Counted from the stretch's first letter, positions 7,495 through 15,522 are shown. The stretch: DNA of 39,713 nt from an uncultured Pseudoflavonifractor sp. (GCF_944387805.1 NZ_CALXGI010000022.1:1-39713); one strand, 5' to 3'. Notes: generated from the sequence alone by a model not told the origin. Program-made: numbers and translations.

Positions 7495-8112
7495 TCAGTA
7501 CTTGCGCACCACAGCTACCACCTTGCCCAAAATTTCCGCTCCGGCGCCGTCAATCGGCTGATAATCCGGGTTCTCGGGCATGAGCCAGGGATGGCCGTCC
7601 TTCCAGCGGAGGGTCTTGACCGTAGCCTCATCCTCAAAGAGCGCCACCACAATCTCTCCGCTGTGGGCCTCAGGCTGGCGGTGGACCACCACCAGGTCTC
7701 CGGGCAGGATGCCCGCCCCCAGCATGGACTCACCCCGTACCTTCAGGGCGAAGTGCTCCCCGGCCAGTCCGCCGGTGTCAAAGGTCAGATAGTCCTCAAT
7801 GCACTCCTCGGCCAGGATGGGGGAACCGGCGGCCACGTTGCCCACCACGGGCACCCGGTTGGCGCTGGGGTGCTCCTCCTCGGCAATCGGCCGGCCGGCG
7901 GAACCGCTGACGGTGATGGCACGGGTCTTGCCCTCAGCCTTGATGATGAGCCCCTTCTCCTCCAGCCCCTTCAGGTGGAAGTGGACTGTGGAGGGGGACT
8001 TGAGCCCCACCGCCTCGCCGATCTCGCGGACAGAGGGGGGATAGCCATGGTCGGCCTGGAAGGACACGATGTAATCGTAAATCTGCTGCTGCTTGGGAGA
8101 GAGTATCCTCAT
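7495..8112 (-). CDS. lexA: LexA SOS repressor/autoprotease
   Basis: A 205-residue LexA. The N-terminal winged helix-turn-helix (residues 1-65) includes YPPSVREIGEAVGLKSPSTV. The self-cleavage site is A95-G96 (NVAAGSP). The catalytic dyad is S129 (RGESM) and K166 (EATVK). It represses DNA-damage genes and is cut when RecA filaments form. ATG at 8110-8112 has AGGAGG seven bases upstream; a longer frame to 8163 has no site of its own and adds a non-LexA leader. The promoter at 8209-8237 overlaps an SOS box, so autoregulation is expected. Single gene, ended by the hairpin at 7450-7485. Confidence 0.96.
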   Translation of the reverse strand: MRILSPKQQQIYDYIVSFQADHGYPPSVREIGEAVGLKSPSTVHFHLKGLEEKGLIIKAEGKTRAITVSGSAGRPIAEEEHPSANRVPVVGNVAAGSPILAEECIEDYLTFDTGGLAGEHFALKVRGESMLGAGILPGDLVVVHRQPEAHSGEIVVALFEDEATVKTLRWKDGHPWLMPENPDYQPIDGAGAEILGKVVAVVRKY

Positions 8113-8208
8113 TGCGAGCCCTCCTTGTATGGTCTGCCGGCGGCGGCAGAGGCGCGGCCCCATAAACGGGACTTCGCGCCGTTCTTTCTTTCGCTCTTGG
8201 TGTACGCT

Positions 8209-8237
8209 ATTATATCACAGCCCCAGCCAAAACGCAA
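8209..8237 (-). promoter_or_regulatory. lexA promoter
   Basis: On the minus strand, TTGCGT (8232-8237), exactly 17 bases, then a perfect TATAAT (8209-8214), about 97 bases before the lexA start codon. Confidence 0.85.
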
Positions 8238-8248
8238 ACATTCGTTCT
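8235..8248 (-). promoter_or_regulatory. SOS box (LexA operator) overlapping the lexA -35
   Basis: The minus strand reads AGAACGAATGTTTG, matching 12 of 14 positions of the Gram-positive consensus CGAACRNRYGTTYC. It overlaps the first three bases of the -35 box, the geometry expected for repression of lexA by its own product. Confidence 0.8.
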
Positions 8249-8330
8249 AAAATCTTTTCCTTTTTCCGCATGGTTTTTTTGCGCAGATAGGTCTGTTTTG
8301 CTAAAAATAGATTTACCGGCCGCTCAAATG

Positions 8331-8359
8331 TTGACATTTTCATATCCTGCGCCTAATAT
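8331..8359 (+). promoter_or_regulatory. Strong promoter of the first flavoreductase gene
   Basis: TTGACA (8331-8336), a 17-base spacer and TAATAT (8354-8359), about 80 bases before the start codon. The near-consensus boxes suggest strong expression. Confidence 0.85.
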
Positions 8360-8439
8360 AGTGACACAGCTGTTTTCATCCGGCTTTTGAACGGCAGCTT
8401 GTTTTGTATGGTTTATAATTGAAGGAGAATGAGGAACGC

Positions 8440-10326
8440 ATGAAGAAAAATCGTCTTATCAGCGGGCTTCTGGCCCTGGCCATGCTGCTCAGCCTGGCCG
8501 CCTGCGGCAGTCCCGACAGCGGAACTGCCTCACCTGCTCCAACCTCAAGCGCCGGAACGGCAAACGGTATCTACACCCCCGGCACCTATCAGGGCACCTC
8601 GGAAAACGGCATGGGCGGCAAGGTGACGGTTGAAGTTACCGTGGACGCCAACGCCATCACCAATGTAACGGTGGTGGAGCACGCCGAGACGCCCGGCATC
8701 TCCGACCCTGCCATCGAGCAGATTCCCACGGCCATTGTGGAGGCCAATTCCACCGAAGTAGAGGCTGTTTCCAGCGCTACCATCACCTCCACCGCCATCT
8801 GCGAGGCGGTGGACAAGGCCCTGGCCGTAGCCCGGGGAGAGGCCGAGCCTGAGAGCAGCGCTTCCGCCGCGCCTGTATCCCTGCCCTTTGAATCCCCCGA
8901 CGTCATTGTCATTGGCTGCGGCTTTGCAGGCATGAACACCGCCCTGGCCGCCGCCGAGGCGGGCGCCAACGTACTGGTGCTGGAGAAAACCGGCAAGCGG
9001 GGCGGATCCGCCAATGTGGGCGGCTCCACGCTCTCCGGCGCGGGCACCAAAATGCAGGAAGAGGCCGGCATTGTGGACACTCCCGAGCTTATTGTGGAGG
9101 AGATCGAAAAGCGCAACGCCGACAACGGCGGAAAGGACAACTACAACGAAGAGCTTACCTGGTACTATGCCCGCCACTCCGGCGAGGCGGTGGACTGGCT
9201 GGACAGCCTGGGTGCCGACATGGGCGACCGCATTCCCAAGATGCCCAGCCTCTACGAACCCATGAACGTGGCCCGGGTTTACAGCGGCAGCATCAAGAGC
9301 TACCTGGAGGTTGTGGGGAATCTTCTGGACGAGCAGGTGGAGGCCGGCAAGGTTGCCATTCTCTACAACACCGAGGCCACCAGCCTGGTAATGGACGGCG
9401 AGAAGGTGGTTGGCGTAAATGCCAGAGCCGAGGACGGCACCGAAACCGCCTACAGCGCCCCCGCCACTGTGCTGTGCACCGGCGGCTATGGCCACAGTGA
9501 AGAGCTCCTCCATGAGTACAACTTCCAGAACTGCCTCACCACCAGCCCCGAGTTCTGCACCGGTGACGGCTTCCGCTTTGCCCTGCAGGCCGGCGGCGTG
9601 CTCAAGAACATGGATTACTGCTCCACCTATGCCGGCGGCGTGCGGGACGGGGATAACTTCGTCAAGACCATGAGCATCCGCATCAAGGATTTCCCCTATA
9701 TGATTTTCGTCAATGCCCAGGGCCAGCGCTTTGTGGATGAGCTGGGCGCAGAGGATGGCTCTGACTACGACGAGATCACCTCCTGGTGGAAAAAAGGGGA
9801 CAACACCGTCTACATTATGTTCGACCAGGCCATGGTAGACGAGCTGCGCGAGAGCGAGCTTCCCATTTTCTCCGGCGATACCGATTGGAGCAAGTGGGAC
9901 GCCGCCGTGGAGGCCGGTCAGGAAATCTTCAAGGGCGACACCGTCGCCCAGGCCGCCGAGCTGGCCGGAATTGACGCCGCCGGGCTGGAGGCCACCATTG
10001 AGCGGTATAACGGCTTTGTGGACGCCGGCGTGGACGCCGACTTCGGCCGTACCCGCGAGATGAAAAAGTTTGAGACCGGCCCCTACTACATCGTCCGCAC
10101 CATTCCCTATGTCATGATTACTTCCGGCGGCCCCTGGATGAACGACAAGTGCCAGCTGCTCAACGAGGCCGGCGAGCCCATCCCCGGTCTGTATCAGGCC
10201 GGCGAGATTGTGGGCAATGCCAACATCTGCGGCCACACCACCTTTGGCGGCATTCAGAATACCGGCTGCATGGTCTTTGGCAAGCAGGCGGGCACACAGG
10301 CCGCCGCCTACGCGGCCGGGAACTAA
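8440..10326 (+). CDS. Lipoprotein flavoreductase: FMN-binding plus FAD-binding (fumarate reductase-like) domains
   Basis: A 628-residue predicted lipoprotein (signal MKKNRLISGLLALAM, lipobox LAAC, Cys22). Residues ~45-130 form an FMN_bind domain. Its VSSATITSTA segment carries the Thr that normally receives covalent FMN, though the usual SGAT reads SSAT. From ~155 comes an FAD_binding_2 domain with VIGCGFAGMNTALAAAEAG and GGSAN. Such outer-face enzymes take electrons, often from quinol or flavin-transfer systems, to reduce substrates such as fumarate, urocanate or cinnamates. The Arg expected a few residues after the FD of the FDxxxR-like segment is not evident (FDQAMVDEL), so a substrate other than fumarate is likely. 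ATG 8440 is chosen for its signal peptide; GAGGAA lies just upstream. Monocistronic, with its own promoter and terminator. Confidence 0.86.
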   Translation: MKKNRLISGLLALAMLLSLAACGSPDSGTASPAPTSSAGTANGIYTPGTYQGTSENGMGGKVTVEVTVDANAITNVTVVEHAETPGISDPAIEQIPTAIVEANSTEVEAVSSATITSTAICEAVDKALAVARGEAEPESSASAAPVSLPFESPDVIVIGCGFAGMNTALAAAEAGANVLVLEKTGKRGGSANVGGSTLSGAGTKMQEEAGIVDTPELIVEEIEKRNADNGGKDNYNEELTWYYARHSGEAVDWLDSLGADMGDRIPKMPSLYEPMNVARVYSGSIKSYLEVVGNLLDEQVEAGKVAILYNTEATSLVMDGEKVVGVNARAEDGTETAYSAPATVLCTGGYGHSEELLHEYNFQNCLTTSPEFCTGDGFRFALQAGGVLKNMDYCSTYAGGVRDGDNFVKTMSIRIKDFPYMIFVNAQGQRFVDELGAEDGSDYDEITSWWKKGDNTVYIMFDQAMVDELRESELPIFSGDTDWSKWDAAVEAGQEIFKGDTVAQAAELAGIDAAGLEATIERYNGFVDAGVDADFGRTREMKKFETGPYYIVRTIPYVMITSGGPWMNDKCQLLNEAGEPIPGLYQAGEIVGNANICGHTTFGGIQNTGCMVFGKQAGTQAAAYAAGN

Positions 10327-10344
10327 ATCCAGCAGTGCCGGATG

Positions 10345-10390
10345 AAAACAGAGCGGCGCGGTGAATCTTCACCGCGCCGCTCTGTTTTTT
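10345..10390. terminator. Bidirectional terminator between the flavoreductase and htrA genes
   Basis: A 20-base arm 10345-10364 pairs with 10369-10388 around a four-base loop. T runs follow on both strands (six T on plus, four on minus), so it serves both convergent genes. Confidence 0.92.
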
Positions 10391-10394
10391 CCTT

Positions 10395-11732
10395 TTACCA
10401 GCCGAAGGGCCAGTAACCGCCGCCGTAACTGTTGCCATACTGCTGGCTGTACTGCTGGTTCTGCTCCTCCTCAATCTGATTCTGGAGCTCCTGGGAGGCC
10501 GCTACCCGCTCGTCGGTGCGCTCATCAAAGGTGATGGTCAGAGTCTGGGTCTGACCGGAGCGGCTCACCGTCAGCGTAGCGGTGTCGCCGGCCCGGTACT
10601 CAGCCAGGGCGTTCTGCAGGTCGTCGGAGGAGGTGATGTCGGTGTCGTCCAGCTTGGTGATGATGTCGCCCTCCTGGAGGCCGGCCTTGGCGGCGCAGGA
10701 GTTGTCCACCACGCCCATCACATAGGCGCCGGCGGGCACACCGTAGCGCTGGGCCTCGCCGCTGACATTGGTGCTGATGGTGCCCATGTAGGGCTTGCCG
10801 GTGATGTATCCATACTCCATGATGTCGGTAATCATGTTCCACACGTTGTCAATGGGGATGGCAAAGCCAATGCCCTCCACAGCGGCCTGAGAGGTATCGC
10901 CGTTGTTGGACAGCTTGGCGGACACAATGCCCACCACCTGGCCGTACTGGTCAAAGAGCGCACCGCCGGAGTTGCCGTTGTTGATGGCGGTGTCGGTCTG
11001 GATGTAGTTCATGCGGCGGCCGTCGCTCATGGTCACGTTCCGGTTCAGGGCGGAGACATAGCCGCCGGTGAGGGAGAAGGTCAGCTCACCCAGAGGGTTG
11101 CCAATGGCGTAGACCTGATCGCCCACCACCAGATTGTCGCTGCTGCCGATGACCACAGGGGTCAGGCCGGTGGCGTCAATCTTCAGCACGGCGATGTCGT
11201 TCTCCTCGTCGCCGCCCACCAGGGTGGCGTCATAGCTCTTGCCGTCCACAAAGGTCACGGTGATCCTGCTGGCGTCCTCGATGACATGGTAGTTGGTGAC
11301 AATGTAGCCGTCCTGGCTGATGACAAAGCCGGAGCCGGAGGCGGCGGTCTGGACCACCTGTCCAAATACGTTGGTGTCGATCTCAGTGGTAATGCCCACC
11401 GTGGAACCCACATAGGTGGCATAAATCTGGGCCGCGGTCAGAGGCTCCTTGGTGGTCACATTGGACACGCTGACCACTGTGGGGGCATGGCTGCCCTGGT
11501 AGACGGTGGTGGAACCCTTCACGCCGCCGTTGAGGGCCGCCATGACGCCCGCTCCGGTGCCGCCGCCCAGCAGGGCGCACACCAGGCACAGAGCGGTGAT
11601 CTTGGGCCAGACCCGCTTCTTCTTTTTGTCGGAACGCGCGTTGTCTTCCATATGGTAAGAGGTCGCCTCGAAAGTCTGCTGGGGCTGCTGCTCCTCGGGG
11701 CGGTTTTCAGGATTAAATTCACTGTAATACAT
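10395..11732 (-). CDS. HtrA/DegP-like membrane-anchored serine protease with PDZ domain
   Basis: A 445-residue S1C protease. An acidic, Gln-rich cytoplasmic N-terminus (about 40 residues) is followed by one membrane span (about 44-66). The trypsin-like domain has H149 (TNYHV), D179 (ENDIAVLK) and S255 (GNSGGAL), a complete triad. One PDZ domain follows (about 315-410, GDIITKLDDTDITSS). The tail is Gln/Tyr/Gly-rich and ends WPFGW. The enzyme should degrade or refold damaged proteins outside the membrane. ATG at 11730-11732 has GAAGGAG eight bases upstream. The 202-base gap to the upstream AI-2E-type gene contains a small CGGGT/ACCCG hairpin in the leader but no convincing promoter. It could in principle cleave the serpin loop encoded nearby, but nothing in the sequence shows this. 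Confidence 0.92.
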   Translation of the reverse strand: MYYSEFNPENRPEEQQPQQTFEATSYHMEDNARSDKKKKRVWPKITALCLVCALLGGGTGAGVMAALNGGVKGSTTVYQGSHAPTVVSVSNVTTKEPLTAAQIYATYVGSTVGITTEIDTNVFGQVVQTAASGSGFVISQDGYIVTNYHVIEDASRITVTFVDGKSYDATLVGGDEENDIAVLKIDATGLTPVVIGSSDNLVVGDQVYAIGNPLGELTFSLTGGYVSALNRNVTMSDGRRMNYIQTDTAINNGNSGGALFDQYGQVVGIVSAKLSNNGDTSQAAVEGIGFAIPIDNVWNMITDIMEYGYITGKPYMGTISTNVSGEAQRYGVPAGAYVMGVVDNSCAAKAGLQEGDIITKLDDTDITSSDDLQNALAEYRAGDTATLTVSRSGQTQTLTITFDERTDERVAASQELQNQIEEEQNQQYSQQYGNSYGGGYWPFGW

Positions 11733-11934
11733 ATCTGTCGCTCCTTCTATCACGAGATACTCTCTCGGCGGGTTTCTGACCCGTTTCCTTTTTACGGGAC
11801 TAAGCATACCCGGAATTTATGTCCAAAGCATGAAGAAAGATAAAATGAAATTTGAACTTTCACCGGCTGCCGCAATATGTTTGCCGGCAAAATGCTTTTT
11901 CCGCTTTTGCCTTAAAAAGGTTTCAGAAAACTGC

Positions 11935-13134
11935 TCAATTTTTCTTTTCTTCCTGTTCCGGCTCCCGTTCTGCTTCGGGCGCAGGCCGGTTTTTCAGAAT
12001 GGCGGCCAGGTCTTCGGCGGCCAGGCGCAGGTCGGACAGCACCCCGTCCAGCACTCCCAGGCGGCTGATATTGATGACCACCATGCACAGCACCGGGCCC
12101 AGAATCATGCCCGCCACTCCGGCCAGCTTCATGCCCACATAGATGCTGACGAGGGACAGGATGGGGGACAGTCCGGTCTGGTCGCCCACTACCTTGGGCT
12201 CAGCCACCCGGCGGAACAGGGCGATAATGCCCCATATGACCATCAGCTCCACCGCATGGCGGTACTCGCCCAGGAACAGATCCACCACCGCCCAGGGCAC
12301 CATGACAGTGCCGGAACCCACAATGGGGATAAAATCCAGCACCGCCAGCAGAAAGGCCAGCAGCACCGAGTAGGGCTGGCGGATAATCACAAAGCCCGCC
12401 AGCAGAATAAAGAAGACGACCACCGACAAAATCAGCTGGGCTTTCACATATCCGCCGAAGGCGGCCACCGCCGTGCGCTTGACGCTACCGAAGAAGTCCC
12501 GGACGCCGGGGGAGAGACGGCCGGTGACCATGAGGCGGAGGCGGGGGTAGTCGGAGGCGATGAAATAGGTGGCCATGACAAAGATGACCAGGGCCACCAC
12601 AAAGGAGGGGATGCTGAAGGCAAAGGAGCCCGCCGCGCTGCCCGCCTGGCTGAGCAGCCCGGGGATCATCTCGTTGAGCCAGGACACCAGCTTTTCCAGG
12701 CCATCGGTGACGGTCTGGCTCACCTGCTGGGGCAGCCCGGCAAACAGGCCGGAGAGAAAGCCCTCCAGGTCCGCAATGGCGGGCTGGAGGCTGTCCGCCC
12801 AGATGGCGGGCCAGTTTATCACCAGAGAAGCCACCTCATTGACAATATTGTACACCAGCGCCGCCAGAACGCCCCCCGCCACGGTAAAAATCAAAATCAG
12901 CAGCACCAGGGACAAGACCTTCCGGGACGCGCCCAGCCGCCGCTGCACTTTCACAATGGCCGGGTTGAGAATCCAGGTCAGCACCAGAGCCAGCACAAAG
13001 GGCATCAGCAGGCCCAGTAAAGGCGGCGCGCCGTACATCAGAAACAGCACCACCAGAATCGTCCCGGCCAGCCGGATACCCAGCCGCAGCCACAGCCGCC
13101 CCCGCTCCCGCCAGGTCAGCTCTTTCCCATTCAC
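11935..13134 (-). CDS. AI-2E family membrane protein, YtvI-like
   Basis: A 399-residue polytopic membrane protein of the AI-2E transporter (PF01594) family. Two hydrophobic helices at the N-terminus are followed by a third near residue 75, a long extramembrane segment with amphipathic helices (about 100-190), and then five or so C-terminal membrane spans ending in an acidic/basic tail. The family includes putative autoinducer exporters and Na+/H+ antiporters. In Clostridia this subgroup is often annotated as sporulation protein YtvI; the sequence is compatible but does not prove it. The start is GTG at 13132-13134, seven bases after GGGAGG; the minus strand shows an extended -10 (13213-13221). 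Co-directional with htrA. Confidence 0.82.
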   Translation of the reverse strand: MNGKELTWRERGRLWLRLGIRLAGTILVVLFLMYGAPPLLGLLMPFVLALVLTWILNPAIVKVQRRLGASRKVLSLVLLILIFTVAGGVLAALVYNIVNEVASLVINWPAIWADSLQPAIADLEGFLSGLFAGLPQQVSQTVTDGLEKLVSWLNEMIPGLLSQAGSAAGSFAFSIPSFVVALVIFVMATYFIASDYPRLRLMVTGRLSPGVRDFFGSVKRTAVAAFGGYVKAQLILSVVVFFILLAGFVIIRQPYSVLLAFLLAVLDFIPIVGSGTVMVPWAVVDLFLGEYRHAVELMVIWGIIALFRRVAEPKVVGDQTGLSPILSLVSIYVGMKLAGVAGMILGPVLCMVVINISRLGVLDGVLSDLRLAAEDLAAILKNRPAPEAEREPEQEEKKN

Positions 13135-13212
13135 AGCAATTCCTCCCTTATGTATCTCCGGAGCGCGCCCGGCGCCGCCCCGTTTCTCTGTACCGCCGTT
13201 GAGCCTTGGACC

Positions 13213-13221
13213 ATTGTAGCA
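13213..13221 (-). promoter_or_regulatory. Extended -10 promoter element for the YtvI-like gene
   Basis: The minus strand reads TGCTACAAT, a TGn-extended -10, about 80 bases before the GTG start. No good -35 lies at 16-18 bases. Confidence 0.5.
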
Positions 13222-13289
13222 CGGGACGCGGGGGATAATATCAAGAATCCATGAATATTTTCAAAAATCCCCCTCAAATTTTCCCGCCC

Positions 13290-13316
13290 TGCAACCTTCC
13301 CGCTTCTTTTCTGGTA
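13290..13316 (+). promoter_or_regulatory. Candidate ECF-type promoter ahead of the sigma-serpin operon
   Basis: TGCAAC (13290-13295), 17 bases and GGTA (13313-13316) resemble the ECF consensus TGAAAC-N16/17-CGTA. That would fit autoregulation by the sigma factor encoded 90 bases downstream. A sigma-A alternative (TATTAT at 13315-13320) lacks a good -35. Tentative. The rest of 13222-13406 has no other clear signal. Confidence 0.35.
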
Positions 13317-13406
13317 TTATAGGCGTAAGGGGTCCCGGAGGGCGGCCCGCTGAGGGCATGGCGGGCGGTCTCCGGGGCAGAGGATGCCCAAAAGAGGTGA
13401 GGGAAT

Positions 13407-13874
13407 ATGACGGACGAGAGGACCGCCCGGACTCAGGTGGAGCGCTGGGGCGGCATGGTATGGCGGCTGGCTCTGGCCCGCACCCGCCACATCCAGGACA
13501 GTGAGGACGTATTTCAGGAGGTATTCGCCCGCTTTTTCCGCCACGAGGGGGAGCTGAGCAGCGACGAGCACCGGAAGGCCTGGCTCATCCGCTGCACCCT
13601 CAACTGCACCAGTACCCTGCTCTCCGCGCCCTGGCGGAAAAGCCTGCCTCTGGAGGAGGCGCTCACCCGGGCGGTGCCCGAGGAAGACCGGGCGGTGTAC
13701 CAGGCGGTGCTGGCCCTGCCCAAACCCTACCGGACCGCCATCCACCTCCACTACTACGAGGGATATTCGGTGGCGGAGATTGCCGCCCTGACCGGCGCCC
13801 GGGAGGGCACGGTAAAGAGCTGGCTGTCCCGGGGCCGGGACAGGCTGGCGGCGGCACTGAAAGGAGACGAATGA
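13407..13874 (+). CDS. ECF-type RNA polymerase sigma factor
   Basis: A 155-residue sigma-70 family factor with only regions 2 and 4. Region 2 (about residues 10-75) contains SEDVFQEVFARFF, the -10 recognition helix segment. Region 4 (about 95-150) contains LPKPYRTAIHLHYYEGYSVAEIAALTGAREGTVKSWLSRGR, written here only to mark the helix-turn-helix from about residue 104 on. It lacks an anti-sigma domain of its own. ATG 13407 follows GAGGTGAG. Its TGA overlaps the ATG of the serpin gene (ATGA), so the pair is translated together. It belongs to the same sub-type as the sigma factor at 16897, whose partner is a transmembrane anti-sigma. By analogy, the serpin protein would be this factor's membrane partner. 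Confidence 0.93.
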   Translation: MTDERTARTQVERWGGMVWRLALARTRHIQDSEDVFQEVFARFFRHEGELSSDEHRKAWLIRCTLNCTSTLLSAPWRKSLPLEEALTRAVPEEDRAVYQAVLALPKPYRTAIHLHYYEGYSVAEIAALTGAREGTVKSWLSRGRDRLAAALKGDE

Positions 13875-15340
13875 CCATGCTGGACAGATATAAGGCGGCC
13901 AATGACGCCCTCCGGCCTTCGGCGGAGCTGGTGGACCGGGCTGCCGCAGGGACAGGGCGCAAAAAGCGCCGCCGGCCTCTGATTCCTGCCGCGGTGGCGG
14001 CGGTGCTGGCGGCGGTACTGCTCTTTACCGGCGTTCCCGGCCTGACCGCCCCCACAGTGGGCGGCAGCGCCCAGGCTCTGGCTGTGCCGGAGTATCCCGA
14101 GCTGCCCAAGGCCCCCGGCGAGCCCCTTCTGGACACGGAGCAGGCCTGGATCGACTGGAACGACGCCTATGACGCCTACCAGGACGAGTGGGACGCCTTC
14201 CGGGACGCCGCCCCGGCTCTGGAGGACCAGCCCGGCCTGCCGGAGGCGTTGGCGGACTTCTCCGCCAACAGCGCCGCCCTGGCCCTGGCAGGGGAATACA
14301 ACCGGATTTACTCGCCCATCTCCCTGTGGTTTGCCCTGGCCATGCTGGCTGAGACCACGGCAGGGGAGACCCGGCAGCAGGTGCTCACCGCCCTGGGGGC
14401 GGAGGACCTGGAGCAGCTGCGGGGCTGGGCGGACAGCCTGTGGCACGCCCTGTACACCGATGACGGCACCGCGTCCCTGCTGCTGGGCAGCTCCATCTGG
14501 CTGGGGGAGGGCATGGACTTCCGCCAGGATGTGCTGGACACCCTGGCAGAGCGCTACTACGCCGCCTCCTACCGGGTGCCCATGGGCACCGACGAGGCCG
14601 ACAGCGCCCTGGCGGCCTGGGTGGCGGAGCAGACCAGGGGGCTCATCGGCGGAAATGGAAAGGTGCTGGAGACCACCCCGGACACCCTGGCGGTGCTGGC
14701 CTCCACCCTGTACTACCAGGCGGGCTGGCGGAATGAGTTCCTCCCGGCAAATACCAGCAAGGACATTTTCACCACCGCCGGCGGGGAGTCTCTGACGGTG
14801 GACTTCATGCACCGCACGGACAGGAATGTGTCCTTCCTCCGCCGGGAGGGGTATGAGGCCGCCGCCATCTCCACCTATCTGGGGCAGATGGTCTTTGTGC
14901 TGCCCGAGGAGGGGGTCACCCCCAATGACCTGCTCTCCGACCCGGACTTCCTCTCCGGCCTGGACATGGACAGCGGCGACGCCATTCAGGGCGAGGTGCG
15001 GTGGTCCGTGCCCAAGTTCGACGTCAGCTCCGACCTGGACCTGAAGCCCACCCTGGAGGGCCTGGGCATCGCCGACGCCCTGGACCGGGACGCCGCCGAC
15101 TTCTCCCCCCTCACCGACACGGAACCAGTGTGGGTGGACCAGGTCAAGCAGATTGCCCGGGTGACGGTGGACGAGCAGGGGGTGGAGGCCGCAGCCGTCA
15201 CCCTGATGGCCGCCGCCGGTTCCTCTGCGCCTCCCGAGGATCCCGCCATCTGCGTCATGGACCTGGACCGGCCCTTTCTCTTCCTCATCAAGGCGGAGGG
15301 CACGGTGCTCTTTGTAGGCGCGGTGGAAAATCCGGGGTGA
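13871..15340 (+). CDS. Membrane-anchored serpin in the anti-sigma position
   Basis: A 489-residue protein. Residues 1-35 are a short cytoplasmic segment (LDRYKAANDALRPSAELVDRA, then basic RKKRRR) resembling the N-terminus of transmembrane anti-sigma factors; 36-55 is a membrane span; 60-125 is an acidic linker. From about 128 a complete serpin domain (~360 residues) begins, with SPISLWFALAML, STLYYQAGW and a C-terminal RPFLFLI...FVGAVENP. The hinge EQGVEAAAVT aligns with the alpha-1-antitrypsin hinge, making E435 P17 and S451-S452 the P1-P1' bond. An alanine-rich hinge suggests an inhibitory serpin, although P14 is Val, not Thr/Ser. The start overlaps the sigma stop (ATGA); ATG 13877 is an alternative with better ribosome spacing. 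Serpin fold is confident; the anti-sigma role is inferred. Confidence 0.9.
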   Translation: MTMLDRYKAANDALRPSAELVDRAAAGTGRKKRRRPLIPAAVAAVLAAVLLFTGVPGLTAPTVGGSAQALAVPEYPELPKAPGEPLLDTEQAWIDWNDAYDAYQDEWDAFRDAAPALEDQPGLPEALADFSANSAALALAGEYNRIYSPISLWFALAMLAETTAGETRQQVLTALGAEDLEQLRGWADSLWHALYTDDGTASLLLGSSIWLGEGMDFRQDVLDTLAERYYAASYRVPMGTDEADSALAAWVAEQTRGLIGGNGKVLETTPDTLAVLASTLYYQAGWRNEFLPANTSKDIFTTAGGESLTVDFMHRTDRNVSFLRREGYEAAAISTYLGQMVFVLPEEGVTPNDLLSDPDFLSGLDMDSGDAIQGEVRWSVPKFDVSSDLDLKPTLEGLGIADALDRDAADFSPLTDTEPVWVDQVKQIARVTVDEQGVEAAAVTLMAAAGSSAPPEDPAICVMDLDRPFLFLIKAEGTVLFVGAVENPG

Positions 15341-15364
15341 CAGGACCATATACCGTCCGATTTA

Positions 15365-15393
15365 GGCGGGCCGCAATGCGGCCCGCCTTTTTT
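15365..15393 (+). terminator. Terminator of the sigma-serpin operon
   Basis: GGCGGGCCGC (15365-15374) pairs with GCGGCCCGCC (15378-15387) and is followed by six T. It confirms that the sigma and serpin genes form a two-gene unit. Confidence 0.92.
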
Positions 15394-15399
15394 GACTTC

Positions 15400-15522
15400 T
15401 TCCCCAGTGGGAGAGCCTATTTTTTTCGTTTGTGAAATATCTATCGAATATATTACTTTTTCGTCTAAAATTGTTTTATTTTTCTCAATTATAAGTTAAA
15501 AAATAAACTTATTGAATATCTG
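15400..15522 (+). promoter_or_regulatory. AT-rich upstream region with a dyad, before the dehydrogenase operon
   Basis: This stretch is strikingly AT-rich against the surrounding GC-rich DNA. It contains a perfect dyad ATAAGTT-N8-AACTTAT (15491-15512) just upstream of the -35 box, and two GAATAT-type direct repeats (near 15446 and 15514). It could be an operator or an UP element; no regulator is identified. Confidence 0.45.

Noticed and set aside
10395..11732. HtrA as the protease that signals to the nearby serpin
   Set aside because: HtrA is on the other strand in a separate unit, and nothing in the sequence links the two beyond proximity, so it is kept only as a test enzyme.
11733..11934. 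A promoter for htrA such as TTGGAC with TATGCT
   Set aside because: Spacing between the boxes is only 12 bases and other combinations are no better, so no promoter is called.
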